A stretch of 64,000 nucleotides of DNA from Paenibacillus sp. ACRRY (GTDB taxonomy: Bacteria > Bacillota > Bacilli > Paenibacillales > Paenibacillaceae). The position numbers and the translations under genes are program-made. The notes beneath the pieces are model-generated. The model had not been told where the DNA came from. It searched no databases and was given only the letters and a program-made list of their open reading frames with translations. Where the stretch lies: positions 62,001-126,000 of the forward strand of contig NZ_JAKRNM010000010.1 in assembly GCF_022346995.1 (NCBI RefSeq), read 5' to 3'. This document shows positions 52,267-61,933 of the stretch, in pieces (position 1 is the stretch's first letter; each line of letters begins with the position of its first letter).

Positions 52267-52536
52267 GGTTAAATAAGGACGCCCCTCAAAGTATGGTTTT
52301 CCTATATGATAGTGTAGTAGGCATTGCACATGAAAAAACCTATTAAGCCTTATTCAACATATACAGGCGACGAGGTTAACAGGTATTTGGTACGCTTCAC
52401 AGCTATAATTCAAATACTGCTGCACCTACGGATACATGATCATGCCTTAAAACATGACTTAAACATTTAAACCTGTTTGATGATTTTGAAACACAAATGA
52501 AGATTACAAAAAAGTAACTTTTCCATAATTTATAGG
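52267..52536. other. Non-coding stretch upstream of the CAP-domain gene
   Basis: 270 bases with no credible gene. GTATTTG/CAAATAC (52383-52389 with 52411-52417) makes a hairpin in the middle, and CATGATCATG is a small palindrome (around 52435). The proximal promoter of the downstream gene lies to its right, so a separate small RNA or an upstream control region is possible; nothing was recognised. Confidence 0.4.
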
Positions 52537-52565
52537 TTCACATCACTCGTATGAATTGGTATACT
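52537..52565 (+). promoter_or_regulatory. Probable promoter of the CAP-domain gene
   Basis: TTCACA (52537-52542), 17 bases, TATACT (52560-52565), about 50 bases before the gene. Confidence 0.6.
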
Positions 52566-52615
52566 GCTAGAGTAGTCATTACAAAGTTGTAACTAATTAA
52601 ATTTCGAGGAGATGA

Positions 52616-53416
52616 ATGAATTTGAAAAAGAACTTGTTGAAAACCGTCGTCGCTGGAAGTCTGACAGCTGTACTGGCCGTAGGAATTATGCTCCCTGCTT
52701 CTGCTTCCGCGGCAGAGGTGTCCACATATAAAGCTACAATTAAACTCACGGATGCAACTAGTCTGAAAACATTGCTTGAAAAGTGGATGAAGGATAACGG
52801 AATTACGGTATCGAATGGTCAGGTAGTTAAACAACCAGCAGCACAGCCAGAAACAACGAAGCCAGAAACAACGAAGCCAGAAGCTGCGAAACCAGAAACA
52901 ACAACAAAACCGTCTCAACCAACGCAAGAAGAGAAACCGGCTGCTACGCCATCGAAAAAGCCCGAGAACAGCGGCAATACTGGTAATGCGAACAACACTG
53001 GTAACACAGGTAATAACACAAGCAACAGTGGTAATGAGTCAACTCAATCTGATTTCGCAGCACAGGTAGTAAAACTTGTGAATGCTGAGCGTGCTAAAGC
53101 AGGTCTGAACGCACTGGCATCCGATGCACTTCTTGATAAAGTTGCTCTAGCCAAAGCAAAAGATATGAGCAACAACAACTATTTTGATCACCAATCACCA
53201 ACGTATGGTTCTCCTTTTGATATGATGAAACAATTTGGAGTAACTTACAGCTATGCTGGTGAGAACATCGCCAAAGGTCAAAAAACGCCTCAGGAAGTAG
53301 TTACTGCGTGGATGAACAGTGAAGGACACCGTGCGAATATCCTGAGCAAAAACTTCACTCAAATCGGTGTTGGATACTACAACGGTTACTGGGCTCAAGA
53401 GTTTATCGGCAAATAA
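52616..53416 (+). CDS. Secreted CAP/SCP-domain protein (YkwD-like)
   Basis: A 266-residue exported protein. Signal peptide at about 1-33 (ASASAAE); a short N-terminal segment; a spacer of repeated KPETT-type units and an Asn/Gly/Thr-rich run (about 75-140); and a C-terminal CAP domain (VVKLVNAERAKAGLNALASDALLDKVALAKAKDMSNNNYFDHQSP ... GENIAKGQ ... SEGHRANILSKNFTQIGVGYY). The domain keeps the usual His and Glu positions (H in NYFDHQ and GHRANI, E in GENIA). YkwD-type proteins are secreted by many Bacillales; the biochemical role is unclear. GAGGAG precedes the ATG. Confidence 0.9.
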   Translation: MNLKKNLLKTVVAGSLTAVLAVGIMLPASASAAEVSTYKATIKLTDATSLKTLLEKWMKDNGITVSNGQVVKQPAAQPETTKPETTKPEAAKPETTTKPSQPTQEEKPAATPSKKPENSGNTGNANNTGNTGNNTSNSGNESTQSDFAAQVVKLVNAERAKAGLNALASDALLDKVALAKAKDMSNNNYFDHQSPTYGSPFDMMKQFGVTYSYAGENIAKGQKTPQEVVTAWMNSEGHRANILSKNFTQIGVGYYNGYWAQEFIGK

Positions 53417-53450
53417 GTCATTCGAATGAATAACTTTCAGATTTAAATCG

Positions 53451-53500
53451 AAAAAAGGTTATGTCAGCACAGCGAAATCTGTGTGAGGCATAGCCTTTTT
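53451..53500 (+). terminator. Rho-independent terminator after the CAP gene
   Basis: AAAAAAGGTTATG (53451-53463) pairs with CATAGCCTTTTT (53489-53500), one G-U, with ACAG/CTGT inside. Confidence 0.9.
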
Positions 53501-53650
53501 CCGTTTACAAATTTTAAAAAAGAATAGAGCGGCAAAATTTGCAAATTAACGACAGAACATTTATGTTATTTAGAAAAAGCGTCATCTTAATGTAAAACCA
53601 TTTTAAATTCTAAGCACCCAACCAGGTGTACATGAGCGGAGATGTGATAA

Positions 53651-54517
53651 ATGAAAAGAAAAACCCTTGATTCAGCGCCATGGATCTGGAGAACAATCAG
53701 TACGGTGTCCGTCTTGGCAACGCTTCTGCTATTATTCGGTTTTGGTTATGCCATAAAAGATGTCATCTTTCCTGAGGGCGATCCACAATTAGGGACGGGG
53801 CAGTCTGCAAACACTCCGGCCGATGAGGCCAGCAAACCTGCAGCTCCAGTTGAAGATGGTAAAATTCGAATGGCCGTTATTGGTGATTCTCTGGCTAGAG
53901 GCACGGGGGATGACGAAGGACTGGGCTTTGTAAGGCGTGCAGGTAATATTTTGAAAGAGCAGGGACATGATGTTCAGGTTCTGAACAATCTGGGAGTTAA
54001 TGGCCTGAGAACGGATGCATTACTAAGTAAACTGGATGAACAAGGTGTACGGTATGTACTCCAGCAATCCAACTTTATTTTATTGTCCATTGGAGCTAAC
54101 GATCTCTTTCAGGGTGGTCAGGTATTGCAGGGTGAAGATCCGCCAACCGCCGAAAAACTGGCTGCAGCATTGCCTGAAACGTCCAAGCGTCTCCAGGAAA
54201 TTTTGAAAAAAGTTAAGGAGATTAATCCGGACGCACAGATTGCGTACATAGGTTTATACAACCCGTTTGGGGATGTGAAGGAGCTGGAGGTTCCCGGCAA
54301 TGCGGTTGTAGCTGCATGGAATGATGCTGCGCTCCAAATATTGAACCAAGAGGATAAGATGACGCTTGTACCAATCTTTGATCTGTTTGAAAATCATCTG
54401 GGCGAGTATCTCTCTTCCGATCACTTCCACCCCAATGGTGCAGGATACGAGGAGATTGCGGTTCGGATCGCGCAGGAATATCAGGCTGAAACACCGGCAG
54501 AAGGGAGCACGAACTAA
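53651..54517 (+). CDS. Membrane-anchored SGNH/GDSL hydrolase
   Basis: A 288-residue protein with one membrane helix at about 13-34, a Pro/Ala-rich spacer, and an SGNH hydrolase domain outside the cell. The four blocks are visible: GDSLARG (catalytic Ser80), GVNGLRT (Gly), SIGANDLF (Asn) and DHFHPNGAGY (Asp and His). Substrates may be lipids, wall acetyl groups or thioesters; the sequence does not decide. GGAGATG precedes the ATG. Its stop shares one base with the ABC ATPase start, so the hydrolase is made with the transporter. Confidence 0.9.
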   Translation: MKRKTLDSAPWIWRTISTVSVLATLLLLFGFGYAIKDVIFPEGDPQLGTGQSANTPADEASKPAAPVEDGKIRMAVIGDSLARGTGDDEGLGFVRRAGNILKEQGHDVQVLNNLGVNGLRTDALLSKLDEQGVRYVLQQSNFILLSIGANDLFQGGQVLQGEDPPTAEKLAAALPETSKRLQEILKKVKEINPDAQIAYIGLYNPFGDVKELEVPGNAVVAAWNDAALQILNQEDKMTLVPIFDLFENHLGEYLSSDHFHPNGAGYEEIAVRIAQEYQAETPAEGSTN

Positions 54518-55482
54518 TGGCAGAGCCACAGAGCGATTATGTCCTGTCTGTGCAGCATCTTAAGAAAAAGATAGGACGCAAATGGATTATCAAAGATGTA
54601 ACCTTTGAAGTGAAGCCCGGAGAAATTTTTGGTTTTCTCGGCCCGAACGGAGCGGGGAAAACAACAACCATTCGGATGCTCGTTGATCTGATCAAACCGA
54701 CAGAAGGTAAAATTAAAGTCTGTGGTTACGATGTGAATCGCGATCCTGAGCGTGCTCTGCAATATGTCGGTTCCATCGTGGAAAATCCGGAGGTGTATAC
54801 CTACCTGACAGGCTGGGAGAACCTGGAGCACTTTGCCCGGATGCAGCCTGGCGTTGATCATGCCCGTATCCAGGAAGTGGTAGACATTGTTCGTCTGGAT
54901 CAGCGAATTCATGATAAAGTGAGAACGTATTCGTTAGGCATGCGTCAACGGTTGGGTATTGCCCAAGCCTTGCTTGGACGTCCGCGTCTGCTGATTCTGG
55001 ATGAACCCACCAACGGACTTGATCCCAAAGGGATTAAGGAGCTTCGTGTGTTTATCAAACAACTTGCAAGCGAAGGTATGGCCGTATTTGTCAGCAGTCA
55101 CCTGCTGAGTGAAATTCAGCTTCTGTGTGACAGGGTTGCGATTATTAGTGCAGGCCGCGTTCTTGCCGTTGGAGGCGTAGATGAATTAATTGAAGATCAC
55201 TCCAAATTTGCCATTTGGCATGTTTCACCTCTGGAGGAGGGCAGAAGAATGCTGCTTGAAGCAGGGATTGCGTTAGTGGATCGCCCTGCTGAGGTGATGG
55301 ATGATACCATTATCGCAGGGCTTGGACCCAATGCGGTTGTGGCTGAAATGCACGAGGATCGCATCGCGGGTCTTGTGAATCAGATGGTTCAGGCAGGAAT
55401 TCAGGTTGAAGGTGTGCAGCGGGTTCAGCCAACACTGGAACAATTATTCTTAAAGATGACAGAAGGTGAATCCATTGAGTAA
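54517..55482 (+). CDS. ABC transporter ATPase
   Basis: A 321-residue ATPase of the ABC-2 export type: Walker A GPNGAGKTT, Q-loop region YVGSIVENPEVYTYLTG, signature YSLGMRQRLGIAQALL, Walker B LLILDEPTNGLDP, and HLLSE with the switch His. The last 100 residues form the accessory domain typical of this subgroup (LEQLFLKMTEG). It overlaps the SGNH hydrolase gene by one base and the permease gene by eight, so the three are one operon. The substrate is unknown; lipid or antibiotic export is usual for the type. Confidence 0.93.
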   Translation: MAEPQSDYVLSVQHLKKKIGRKWIIKDVTFEVKPGEIFGFLGPNGAGKTTTIRMLVDLIKPTEGKIKVCGYDVNRDPERALQYVGSIVENPEVYTYLTGWENLEHFARMQPGVDHARIQEVVDIVRLDQRIHDKVRTYSLGMRQRLGIAQALLGRPRLLILDEPTNGLDPKGIKELRVFIKQLASEGMAVFVSSHLLSEIQLLCDRVAIISAGRVLAVGGVDELIEDHSKFAIWHVSPLEEGRRMLLEAGIALVDRPAEVMDDTIIAGLGPNAVVAEMHEDRIAGLVNQMVQAGIQVEGVQRVQPTLEQLFLKMTEGESIE

Positions 55483-56464
55483 TATCATGCCGCTCATCCG
55501 AAACGAAACGATCAAGATGGTGAAGAAAAAACGTCTTTATATTATATTTATTGTACTTGCGGTTCTGGTTCCGATGTTTACGTATGCCCAGATGAAATCT
55601 GCGGAAAATAACCGCGATAAGTTTGGTGGCGACTGGAGACTTGAACTTCAGCAGGCAATCACGGATAATCAAAATTCACTGGGCAGTGACCGGGTGCCTG
55701 AGGAATACAAAAAGTACCGCACGGTTTATATCCAGCAGATGCAATATTATCTGGAAAATGACGTGAATCCGGAGGAGCCCAATGGCGTAACTTTTACGCG
55801 GGAATTCATGAATAATGCAGTTGGCTTGTTTATTCCGCTGCTTATTATGGCCATTGCCTCGGATCTGGTGTCGGGTGAGCGCACAACAGGTACCATCAAG
55901 ATGTTGCTGACTCGTCCGGTCAAACGCTGGAAGGTACTGTTCAGTAAACTGGTCACTCTTATTATGTTTGTGTCTATAATCGTCGTATCTGCGTATATTA
56001 TCTGTTACGTTATATCAGGTGCAGTATTCGGATATAAAGGTTTCGGCATGCCGATCTTTACCGGATTCAAGGTTGTGGGTACCGATGTGGATCTGTCTGC
56101 CGTACACGCCGTGGATCAATGGCTGTATCTTCTCATGCAGGCAGGATTGATATGGTTTGTGAGCGTCATTGTGGCCATTCTGGCTTTCATGGTTTCCGTA
56201 CTTGTACGCAGCACGGCAGCAAGTATTGTTATTATGATGGCTGCGCTTATTGCAGGAACTATTCTCACGAATATGGCTGCCTCTTGGCAGTCAGCCAAAT
56301 ACCTGTTCATGGTGAATCTGGAACTTCCGGATTATTTGTCCGGCGGATTGCCACCGATTGAAGGAATGAATTTGGGTTTTTCCCTTATTGTGCTTAGTGT
56401 TTGGGGCATTGCCTCACTCATTGTGTCATTCCTTGTCTTTACGAAACGGGATATCTTGAATTAA
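55475..56464 (+). CDS. ABC-2 type transporter permease
   Basis: About 329 residues with six predicted membrane helices: one near the N-terminus (LYIIFIVLAVLVPMFTY), a long external loop, then five from about residue 110 (GLFIPLLIMAIASDLVSGE ... LIMFVSIIVVSAYIICYVISG ... LIVLSVWGIASLIVSFLVF). SGERTTGTIKMLLTRPVKR is the cytoplasmic coupling motif of ABC-2 permeases. TTG 55475 is preferred: AGAAGGTG lies six bases upstream, whereas GTG 55466 overlaps that site. It partners the preceding ATPase. Confidence 0.9.
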   Translation: MSNIMPLIRNETIKMVKKKRLYIIFIVLAVLVPMFTYAQMKSAENNRDKFGGDWRLELQQAITDNQNSLGSDRVPEEYKKYRTVYIQQMQYYLENDVNPEEPNGVTFTREFMNNAVGLFIPLLIMAIASDLVSGERTTGTIKMLLTRPVKRWKVLFSKLVTLIMFVSIIVVSAYIICYVISGAVFGYKGFGMPIFTGFKVVGTDVDLSAVHAVDQWLYLLMQAGLIWFVSVIVAILAFMVSVLVRSTAASIVIMMAALIAGTILTNMAASWQSAKYLFMVNLELPDYLSGGLPPIEGMNLGFSLIVLSVWGIASLIVSFLVFTKRDILN

Positions 56465-56540
56465 AATGGACAAGGATAAGAAAACATCTGTTTGCATTTT
56501 AGGTTTTTTTTCAGTTGCAAGTTAAGAAGGGGGAGCATGA

Positions 56541-58520
56541 ATGGTCGAGCAAATCGATATGTCGGCAGGTTCGACAGGCGGAGGACAGGGGTCTTCAGGC
56601 TACGACGCGGACGACATTCAAGTACTTGAAGGACTGGTAGCGGTTCGGAAACGGCCCGGGATGTACATCGGCAGCACCAGTACTTCAGGTCTGCATCATT
56701 TGGTATGGGAAATTGTGGACAACGCTGTCGACGAGCATCTCGCCAAATTCTGCTCCAAAATCGATATCACGCTGCATAAGGACGGTTCTATTACGGTTCA
56801 GGATAACGGAAGGGGAATTCCAACAGGTATACATAAAACAGGGATTCCTACTCCCCAGGTCGTGTTTACGATTTTGCACGCAGGCGGAAAGTTCGGTGGA
56901 TCAGGATATAAGAAATCAGGCGGACTGCACGGCGTAGGTGCTTCGGTTACGAATGCCTTGTCGGAGTGGCTTGAAGTCGAAATCTTCCGTGATGGCAAGA
57001 TTCATCGTCAACGTTTTGAATATTGGCAGGACAAAAAGGGTATCGAACATGTCGGAGAGCCGGTAACGGGACTCGAAGTACTCGGAAATACCAATCGGAC
57101 AGGGACTAAAGTAACGTTTAAACCCGATATACGTGTCTTCCAAAATGGCATTCAATTCAATTATGACACACTGGCAGAACGGCTTCAGGAAATTGCCTTT
57201 CTGAACTCGGGCCTGAAAATTGTTCTTAAAGACGAACGATCAGGCAATCAGGATGAGTACATGTATGAAGGCGGAGCAAGCCAGTTTGTTGCGTATTTGA
57301 ACGAAAATAAAGACGTGCTGCATGATGTCATTCACTTCTATGCGGAGAAGGACGACATCGAGGTGGAAGTGGCCATCCAGTATAACGCAGGGTATACCGA
57401 AACGCTGGCTTCATTTGTTAACTCGATCCCAACAAGGGGCGGCGGTACACATGAGACCGGATTCAAGACGGCGTATACCCGTGTGATGAACGACTATGCA
57501 AGACGTACCAACATGATTAAGGAAAAGGATAAAAATCTGGAGGGTAATGACCTGCGCGAAGGCATGATGGCTGTCATCAGCGTAAAAATGTCTGAAGTCG
57601 AATTCGTTGGACAAACGAAAGATCAACTCGGTAGCGCTTCCGCTCGAAGTGCGGTCGATTCGGTCGTTTCGGAGAACATGCAGCGGTTTTTGGAAGAAAA
57701 CCCGCAGGTGGCTCAGACATTGATTCGCAAAGCGGTTCAGGCCTCCAAGGCAAGAGAAGCTGCACGCAAGGCCCGTGACGAGATGCGTACAGGCAAAAAG
57801 CGCAGCGAAAGTTCCAACCTGAATGGCAAGCTGACTCCGGCACAATCTAAGGATTTTACCCGAAACGAGCTGTTTATTGTTGAAGGTGATTCGGCAGGAG
57901 GCTCTGCCAAACAGGGACGCGATTCGAAGATTCAGGCCATACTGCCTCTGAAGGGGAAACCGCTGAACCCGGAAAAATCAAAGCTGGCCGATATCCTCAA
58001 GAACGAGGAATATCGTGCGATAACGGCTGCGATCGGAGCGGGTATTGGGACTGAATTTGCCGTTGAAGACAGCAATTATTCCAAAATCATAATCATGACC
58101 GATGCGGATACGGATGGTGCACATATTCAGGTGCTGCTGCTGACTTTCTTTTACCGTTATATGAAACCTTTGATTGATGAAGGTAAAGTATTTATTGCAC
58201 AGCCGCCATTGTATAAGCTCACCCGCAAGTCTGGCAAAATGGCAAGTGTTCGCTACGCTTGGACGGATGATGAGCTGGCGAATTACATGAAGGAGTTTGG
58301 AAACAACGTCGAACTTCAACGGTATAAAGGTCTGGGTGAGATGAATCCGGATCAGCTGTGGGAAACGACGATGAATCCGGAGACACGGACGCTGCTCAAG
58401 GTGGAGATTGTAGATGCTGCCAAAGCCGAGCGCCGTGTGTCAACACTTATGGGTGATAAGGTCGATCCGCGTAAACGCTGGATTGTAGAGAATGTCGACT
58501 TTACAGAGTACGAAGAATAG
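56541..58520 (+). CDS. parE: DNA topoisomerase IV subunit B
   Basis: The ATPase subunit of topoisomerase IV, which unlinks daughter chromosomes. The 659 residues have the GHKL site (VWEIVDNAVDEHLA, DNGRGIPTGIH, GGLHGVGASVTNALS), the transducer with QTKDQLGSASAR, and the TOPRIM domain (FIVEGDSAGGSAKQGRDSKIQAILPLKGK ... MTDADTDGAHIQVLLLTFFYR). The N-terminus DIQVLEGLVAVRKRPGMYIGST and the direct parC neighbour mark ParE rather than GyrB. AAGGGGGAG precedes ATG 56541. A 25-residue Gly/Ser-rich lead comes before the conserved part. Confidence 0.95.
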   Translation: MVEQIDMSAGSTGGGQGSSGYDADDIQVLEGLVAVRKRPGMYIGSTSTSGLHHLVWEIVDNAVDEHLAKFCSKIDITLHKDGSITVQDNGRGIPTGIHKTGIPTPQVVFTILHAGGKFGGSGYKKSGGLHGVGASVTNALSEWLEVEIFRDGKIHRQRFEYWQDKKGIEHVGEPVTGLEVLGNTNRTGTKVTFKPDIRVFQNGIQFNYDTLAERLQEIAFLNSGLKIVLKDERSGNQDEYMYEGGASQFVAYLNENKDVLHDVIHFYAEKDDIEVEVAIQYNAGYTETLASFVNSIPTRGGGTHETGFKTAYTRVMNDYARRTNMIKEKDKNLEGNDLREGMMAVISVKMSEVEFVGQTKDQLGSASARSAVDSVVSENMQRFLEENPQVAQTLIRKAVQASKAREAARKARDEMRTGKKRSESSNLNGKLTPAQSKDFTRNELFIVEGDSAGGSAKQGRDSKIQAILPLKGKPLNPEKSKLADILKNEEYRAITAAIGAGIGTEFAVEDSNYSKIIIMTDADTDGAHIQVLLLTFFYRYMKPLIDEGKVFIAQPPLYKLTRKSGKMASVRYAWTDDELANYMKEFGNNVELQRYKGLGEMNPDQLWETTMNPETRTLLKVEIVDAAKAERRVSTLMGDKVDPRKRWIVENVDFTEYEE

Positions 58521-58532
58521 AAGGTGCTTGGA

Positions 58533-60995
58533 ATGAGTCTATCAGAACAATTTTTGCCGGCCTTTCTCGAAGAGGTCGTTGGTGACCGGTTCGGTCGCTA
58601 CTCCAAATATATTATTCAGGATCGGGCCATTCCCGATGTTCGGGATGGGTTAAAACCCGTACAGCGTCGTATTCTATACGCTATGTACGATTCCGGAAAT
58701 ACGCCTGAAAAGCCTTATCGCAAATCCGCAAAAACCGTCGGGGATGTGATGGGTAACTATCATCCCCATGGTGACTCATCCATCTATGATGGTATGGTGC
58801 GGATGGCACAACCTTGGAAAATGGGCCATGTGCTCGTAGACGGTCATGGTAACTGGGGATCACAGGATGATGACCCGGCTGCGGCGATGCGGTATACAGA
58901 GGCACGGTTGTCACCGATCGCGTTGGAGATGCTGCGAGATATCGAGAAACGGACCGTTCTGTTTAAGGACAATTTTGATAATACAGCCAAAGAGCCGGTT
59001 GTGCTGCCATCCCGTTATCCGAACCTTCTGGTCAATGGCGTAAGCGGAATTTCTTCCGGCTTTGCAACCGAGATACCAACGCATAACTTGCGTGAAGTCA
59101 TTGATGCCTGCATCGCGGTCATGGAAAAACCTTCGATTGAGCTGGACGAAATCATGATGTTCATGAAAGGCCCGGATTTCCCTACAGGCGGATTAATCAT
59201 GGGTGGCGAAGGTATTCTGGATGCTTATCGGACAGGCAAAGGAAGAATTTACATTCGCTCCAAAACGGATATCGAGAATATGCGTGGTGGCAAGCAGCAG
59301 ATTGTCATTACCGAGATCCCATATCAGGTTGTTAAATCCAGGTTGGTTACTTCCATGGAGAATATTCGACTTGAGAAAAAAGTAGAAGGTATTGCCGAAG
59401 TTCGCGATGAGAGTGGACGTGACGGTCTGCGTATCGTGGTTGAATTGAAAAAAGAAGCGGATGCGCAAGGCATCCTGGCTTATTTACTGAAAAAAACCGA
59501 TCTTCAGGTAACCTACAATTTCAACATGGTTGCCATCGTGAACAAGGCTCCTCAACAGCTTGGATTGAAATCCATCCTGGAAGCCTATATTGCCCATCAG
59601 CGCGAAGTTGTGACATTCCGGACCAAGTATGAGCTGGAGAAAGCGGAAGACCGTGCACACGTGCTGGAAGGTCTGGTCAAAGCGCTGAACATTCTTGACG
59701 AAGTCATCGCAGCAATCAAGGCATCCAAAAATCGTCAGGACGCACAAAATAATCTGATGTGGATGTTCGGATTCTCGGAGCGCCAGGCGGATTCCATCTT
59801 GACACTTCAACTGTATCGATTGACCAATCTGGAGATCACATCCCTCGAGAAGGAGCTTGGCGACCTGATGAAAAAGATCGCACAGTTACGCTCCATTCTG
59901 GATAGCGATCGCAAGCTAATTGGTGTTATCCGCAAAGAATTGATGGAGATCCGGGAGAAATACGGGATCGATCGTCGTTCGGCCATCCAGGGCGAAGTGG
60001 AAGAGCTTAAGGTTAATCTGGAAGTCCTCGTCAACGCGGAAGATGTATTTGTTACGTTATCCAAAGAGGGCTATGTGAAACGTACGGGAATGCAGTCCTT
60101 TACTCGTTCAGGCGGCGAACGCAACGGAAGCGGTGTAAAAGAAGGCGACTATATTTCACAGGTGCTTGAAGTCAATACCCTTGAAAACCTGCTCGTGTTT
60201 ACGCAAAAAGGCCAGTACTTTTTGCTGCCTGTTCACCAGGTGCCGGAATTCAAGTGGAAAGACCCCGGAACAGCCATTGTCAATGTCATCCCGTTAGCCA
60301 AGGATGATCGTATCGCGAGTGTGCTCACAGTCAAGTCCTTCGAAGAAGAGGGTCACAGTCTCGTCTTCGTTACACGTAAGGGACAGGTGAAGCGTACCGA
60401 ACTGAAAGAGTACGCCACCAAACGTTCCGGCGCTGTAGCTGCTTGCAAAGTGGGTAAGGACGATGAGGTATTATCAGTACATCTGAGCACAGGCGGCAAG
60501 GATATTATGCTGATAACCAAGGAAGCGATGGCGATCCGTTTCCGTGAGGATGAGGTCAATCCAATGGGACGTGTATCCGGAGGGGTTCGTGGTATTCAGT
60601 TAAAAGAGACAGATGAAGTCGTTTCTGCCCTATGGGTGGAAGGTGATGAGGGCGAGATTGCCGTGCTGTCCGACTTGGGCTATGGCAAACGTTCACTGCT
60701 CCTGGACTACGCATTGCAAAGTCGTGGAGGCAAAGGTATTGCCACATTCGAATTCAAAGAAGGCAAGCGTGTGAAACCGAACGGAAGCCGCATAGCCGGG
60801 GCTTTCTATTGCAGGGAACAGCGAAACGTAACGGTAATGACCAAAGAAGGGCAGGCGTATCCGATTTCTTCTGAAGGTGTACCGATTACGGAACGCAAAC
60901 ATATTGGCAAGCTGCTGGTTCATGTGGATAAACAGGATGAAATCGTGGAACTTCTCATGAATTTCGATGAAAATCAGTCAGCATCAACATCGTAA
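58533..60995 (+). CDS. parC: DNA topoisomerase IV subunit A
   Basis: The breakage-reunion subunit. The 820 residues show the winged-helix region GRYSKYIIQDRAIPDVRDGLKPVQRRILYAM, the quinolone-resistance region HPHGDSSIYDGMVRMAQPW, and the catalytic tyrosine Y121 in AAMRYTEARLS. The C-terminal beta-pinwheel (from about 490) lacks the GyrA box, which fits ParC. ATG 58533 lies six bases after AGAAGGTG, at the end of parE; an in-frame GTG at 58524 overlaps that site. The Ser and Glu/Asp residues of the quinolone region (DSSIYD) look sensitive type. Confidence 0.95.
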   Translation: MSLSEQFLPAFLEEVVGDRFGRYSKYIIQDRAIPDVRDGLKPVQRRILYAMYDSGNTPEKPYRKSAKTVGDVMGNYHPHGDSSIYDGMVRMAQPWKMGHVLVDGHGNWGSQDDDPAAAMRYTEARLSPIALEMLRDIEKRTVLFKDNFDNTAKEPVVLPSRYPNLLVNGVSGISSGFATEIPTHNLREVIDACIAVMEKPSIELDEIMMFMKGPDFPTGGLIMGGEGILDAYRTGKGRIYIRSKTDIENMRGGKQQIVITEIPYQVVKSRLVTSMENIRLEKKVEGIAEVRDESGRDGLRIVVELKKEADAQGILAYLLKKTDLQVTYNFNMVAIVNKAPQQLGLKSILEAYIAHQREVVTFRTKYELEKAEDRAHVLEGLVKALNILDEVIAAIKASKNRQDAQNNLMWMFGFSERQADSILTLQLYRLTNLEITSLEKELGDLMKKIAQLRSILDSDRKLIGVIRKELMEIREKYGIDRRSAIQGEVEELKVNLEVLVNAEDVFVTLSKEGYVKRTGMQSFTRSGGERNGSGVKEGDYISQVLEVNTLENLLVFTQKGQYFLLPVHQVPEFKWKDPGTAIVNVIPLAKDDRIASVLTVKSFEEEGHSLVFVTRKGQVKRTELKEYATKRSGAVAACKVGKDDEVLSVHLSTGGKDIMLITKEAMAIRFREDEVNPMGRVSGGVRGIQLKETDEVVSALWVEGDEGEIAVLSDLGYGKRSLLLDYALQSRGGKGIATFEFKEGKRVKPNGSRIAGAFYCREQRNVTVMTKEGQAYPISSEGVPITERKHIGKLLVHVDKQDEIVELLMNFDENQSASTS

Positions 60996-61001
60996 ATGAG
61001 T

Positions 61002-61054
61002 AAAAAAGACTTTTTGCACAGCAGTTGACCCTGTCGTGCAAAGAGTCTTTTTTT
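61002..61054 (+). terminator. Rho-independent terminator after parC
   Basis: AAAAAAGACTTTTTGCAC pairs with GTGCAAAGAGTCTTTT (one mismatch), followed by a T-run. Confidence 0.92.
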
Positions 61055-61223
61055 GTTGTTCAAACTCGGATTAAAAGAGGCTGTCCATGCGAAGTTTAAC
61101 AACCTTCGTCGATTACGGTCGATCGCTGGGAAATTGAAAAAATGCAGCAGGAATGCGGGTTTTTAGCGCGAAAAGTTAAGCTAGTGAAGTGAAAAACCGG
61201 GTTGCAGAGAGGAGCGATTCAAG

Positions 61224-61664
61224 ATGTATAATTCCGATTTTGCCAAGTGCTGGTCAAGGCTCACCAAGGACTATAAGGTGCATATGGATCAGGAACTGGC
61301 CCCCTCTTTAACAGAGGCACAACTGGCTGTACTGGAGGTTCTTGAGGATCATCAGAAAATGAAGCCATCCGATCTGATTCCTTTTTTGGCTACAACACCT
61401 GCGGCGGTAACCATGCTGCTTGATCGTATGGAAAAAAACAATTTGATTCGTAGAGATCGGGATGATAACGATCGAAGAATCGTATGGGTATCCTTATCTG
61501 ACAAGGGCCGAATGGAGACAGAACGTGGTGTTGCCATACGAAATGATTTCATGAATTCCGTACTCAGCAATATTTCAATGCATAACCAACAGTTGCTTGT
61601 CTATCTACTGGGTAAGATGACAGCACCCAAAACAAAAGAGCATGTGTTGTCTTCCACATCTTAA
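61224..61664 (+). CDS. MarR-family transcriptional regulator (first)
   Basis: A 146-residue MarR regulator: N-terminal dimer helix, then the winged helix LTEAQLAVLEVLEDHQKMKPSDLIPFLATTPAAVTMLLDRMEKNNLIRRDRDDNDRRIVWVSLSDKG. DDNDRR is the typical wing turn. The ligand and targets are unknown; no divergent gene is present. GAGAGGAG precedes the ATG. A terminator separates it from the next regulator. Confidence 0.92.
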   Translation: MYNSDFAKCWSRLTKDYKVHMDQELAPSLTEAQLAVLEVLEDHQKMKPSDLIPFLATTPAAVTMLLDRMEKNNLIRRDRDDNDRRIVWVSLSDKGRMETERGVAIRNDFMNSVLSNISMHNQQLLVYLLGKMTAPKTKEHVLSSTS

Positions 61665-61718
61665 TGAATGATGAGGGATAGATGATAATTCATGATTATA
61701 TGATTTTAAGGTAATGGT

Positions 61719-61770
61719 ATACCATAGCACTCTTGCTGATAAACGCAGGAGTACTATGGTATTTTATTTT
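61719..61770 (+). terminator. Rho-independent terminator after the first marR gene
   Basis: ATACCATAG (61719-61727) pairs with CTATGGTAT (61754-61762), with ACTC/GAGT and TGC/GCA inside, followed by TTTATTTT. Confidence 0.9.
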
Positions 61771-61839
61771 GGCTAGAGTGAATAGATTTGTCTGCTTCAT
61801 AAGACTCAGAATAATTTTTAAAAATTTATATGTAAAGAG

Positions 61840-61867
61840 TTGACTATGTCATTATTTTTGTTATAAT
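61840..61867 (+). promoter_or_regulatory. Sigma-A promoter of the marR-exporter operon
   Basis: TTGACT (61840-61845), 16 bases, TATAAT (61862-61867). The palindrome at 61885-61904 begins 17 bases further on. Confidence 0.75.
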
Positions 61868-61884
61868 AAATAATTGTTCCCCTG

Positions 61885-61904
61885 ATATTTCGTGTGCGAA
61901 ATAT
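61885..61904 (+). promoter_or_regulatory. Palindromic operator candidate for the second MarR
   Basis: ATATTTCG-TGTG-CGAAATAT has eight-base perfect arms, 30 bases before the marR start, in the position expected for autoregulation and repression of the exporter. Confidence 0.75.
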
Positions 61905-61933
61905 TATATTCCAAAAGTAAAAAGGGTGAATTA

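Noticed and set aside
52810..53030. Short repeats in the CAP-domain gene as a CRISPR-like array
   Set aside because: They are in-frame KPETT and Asn/Gly/Thr spacer codons of a secreted protein, without regular unique spacers.
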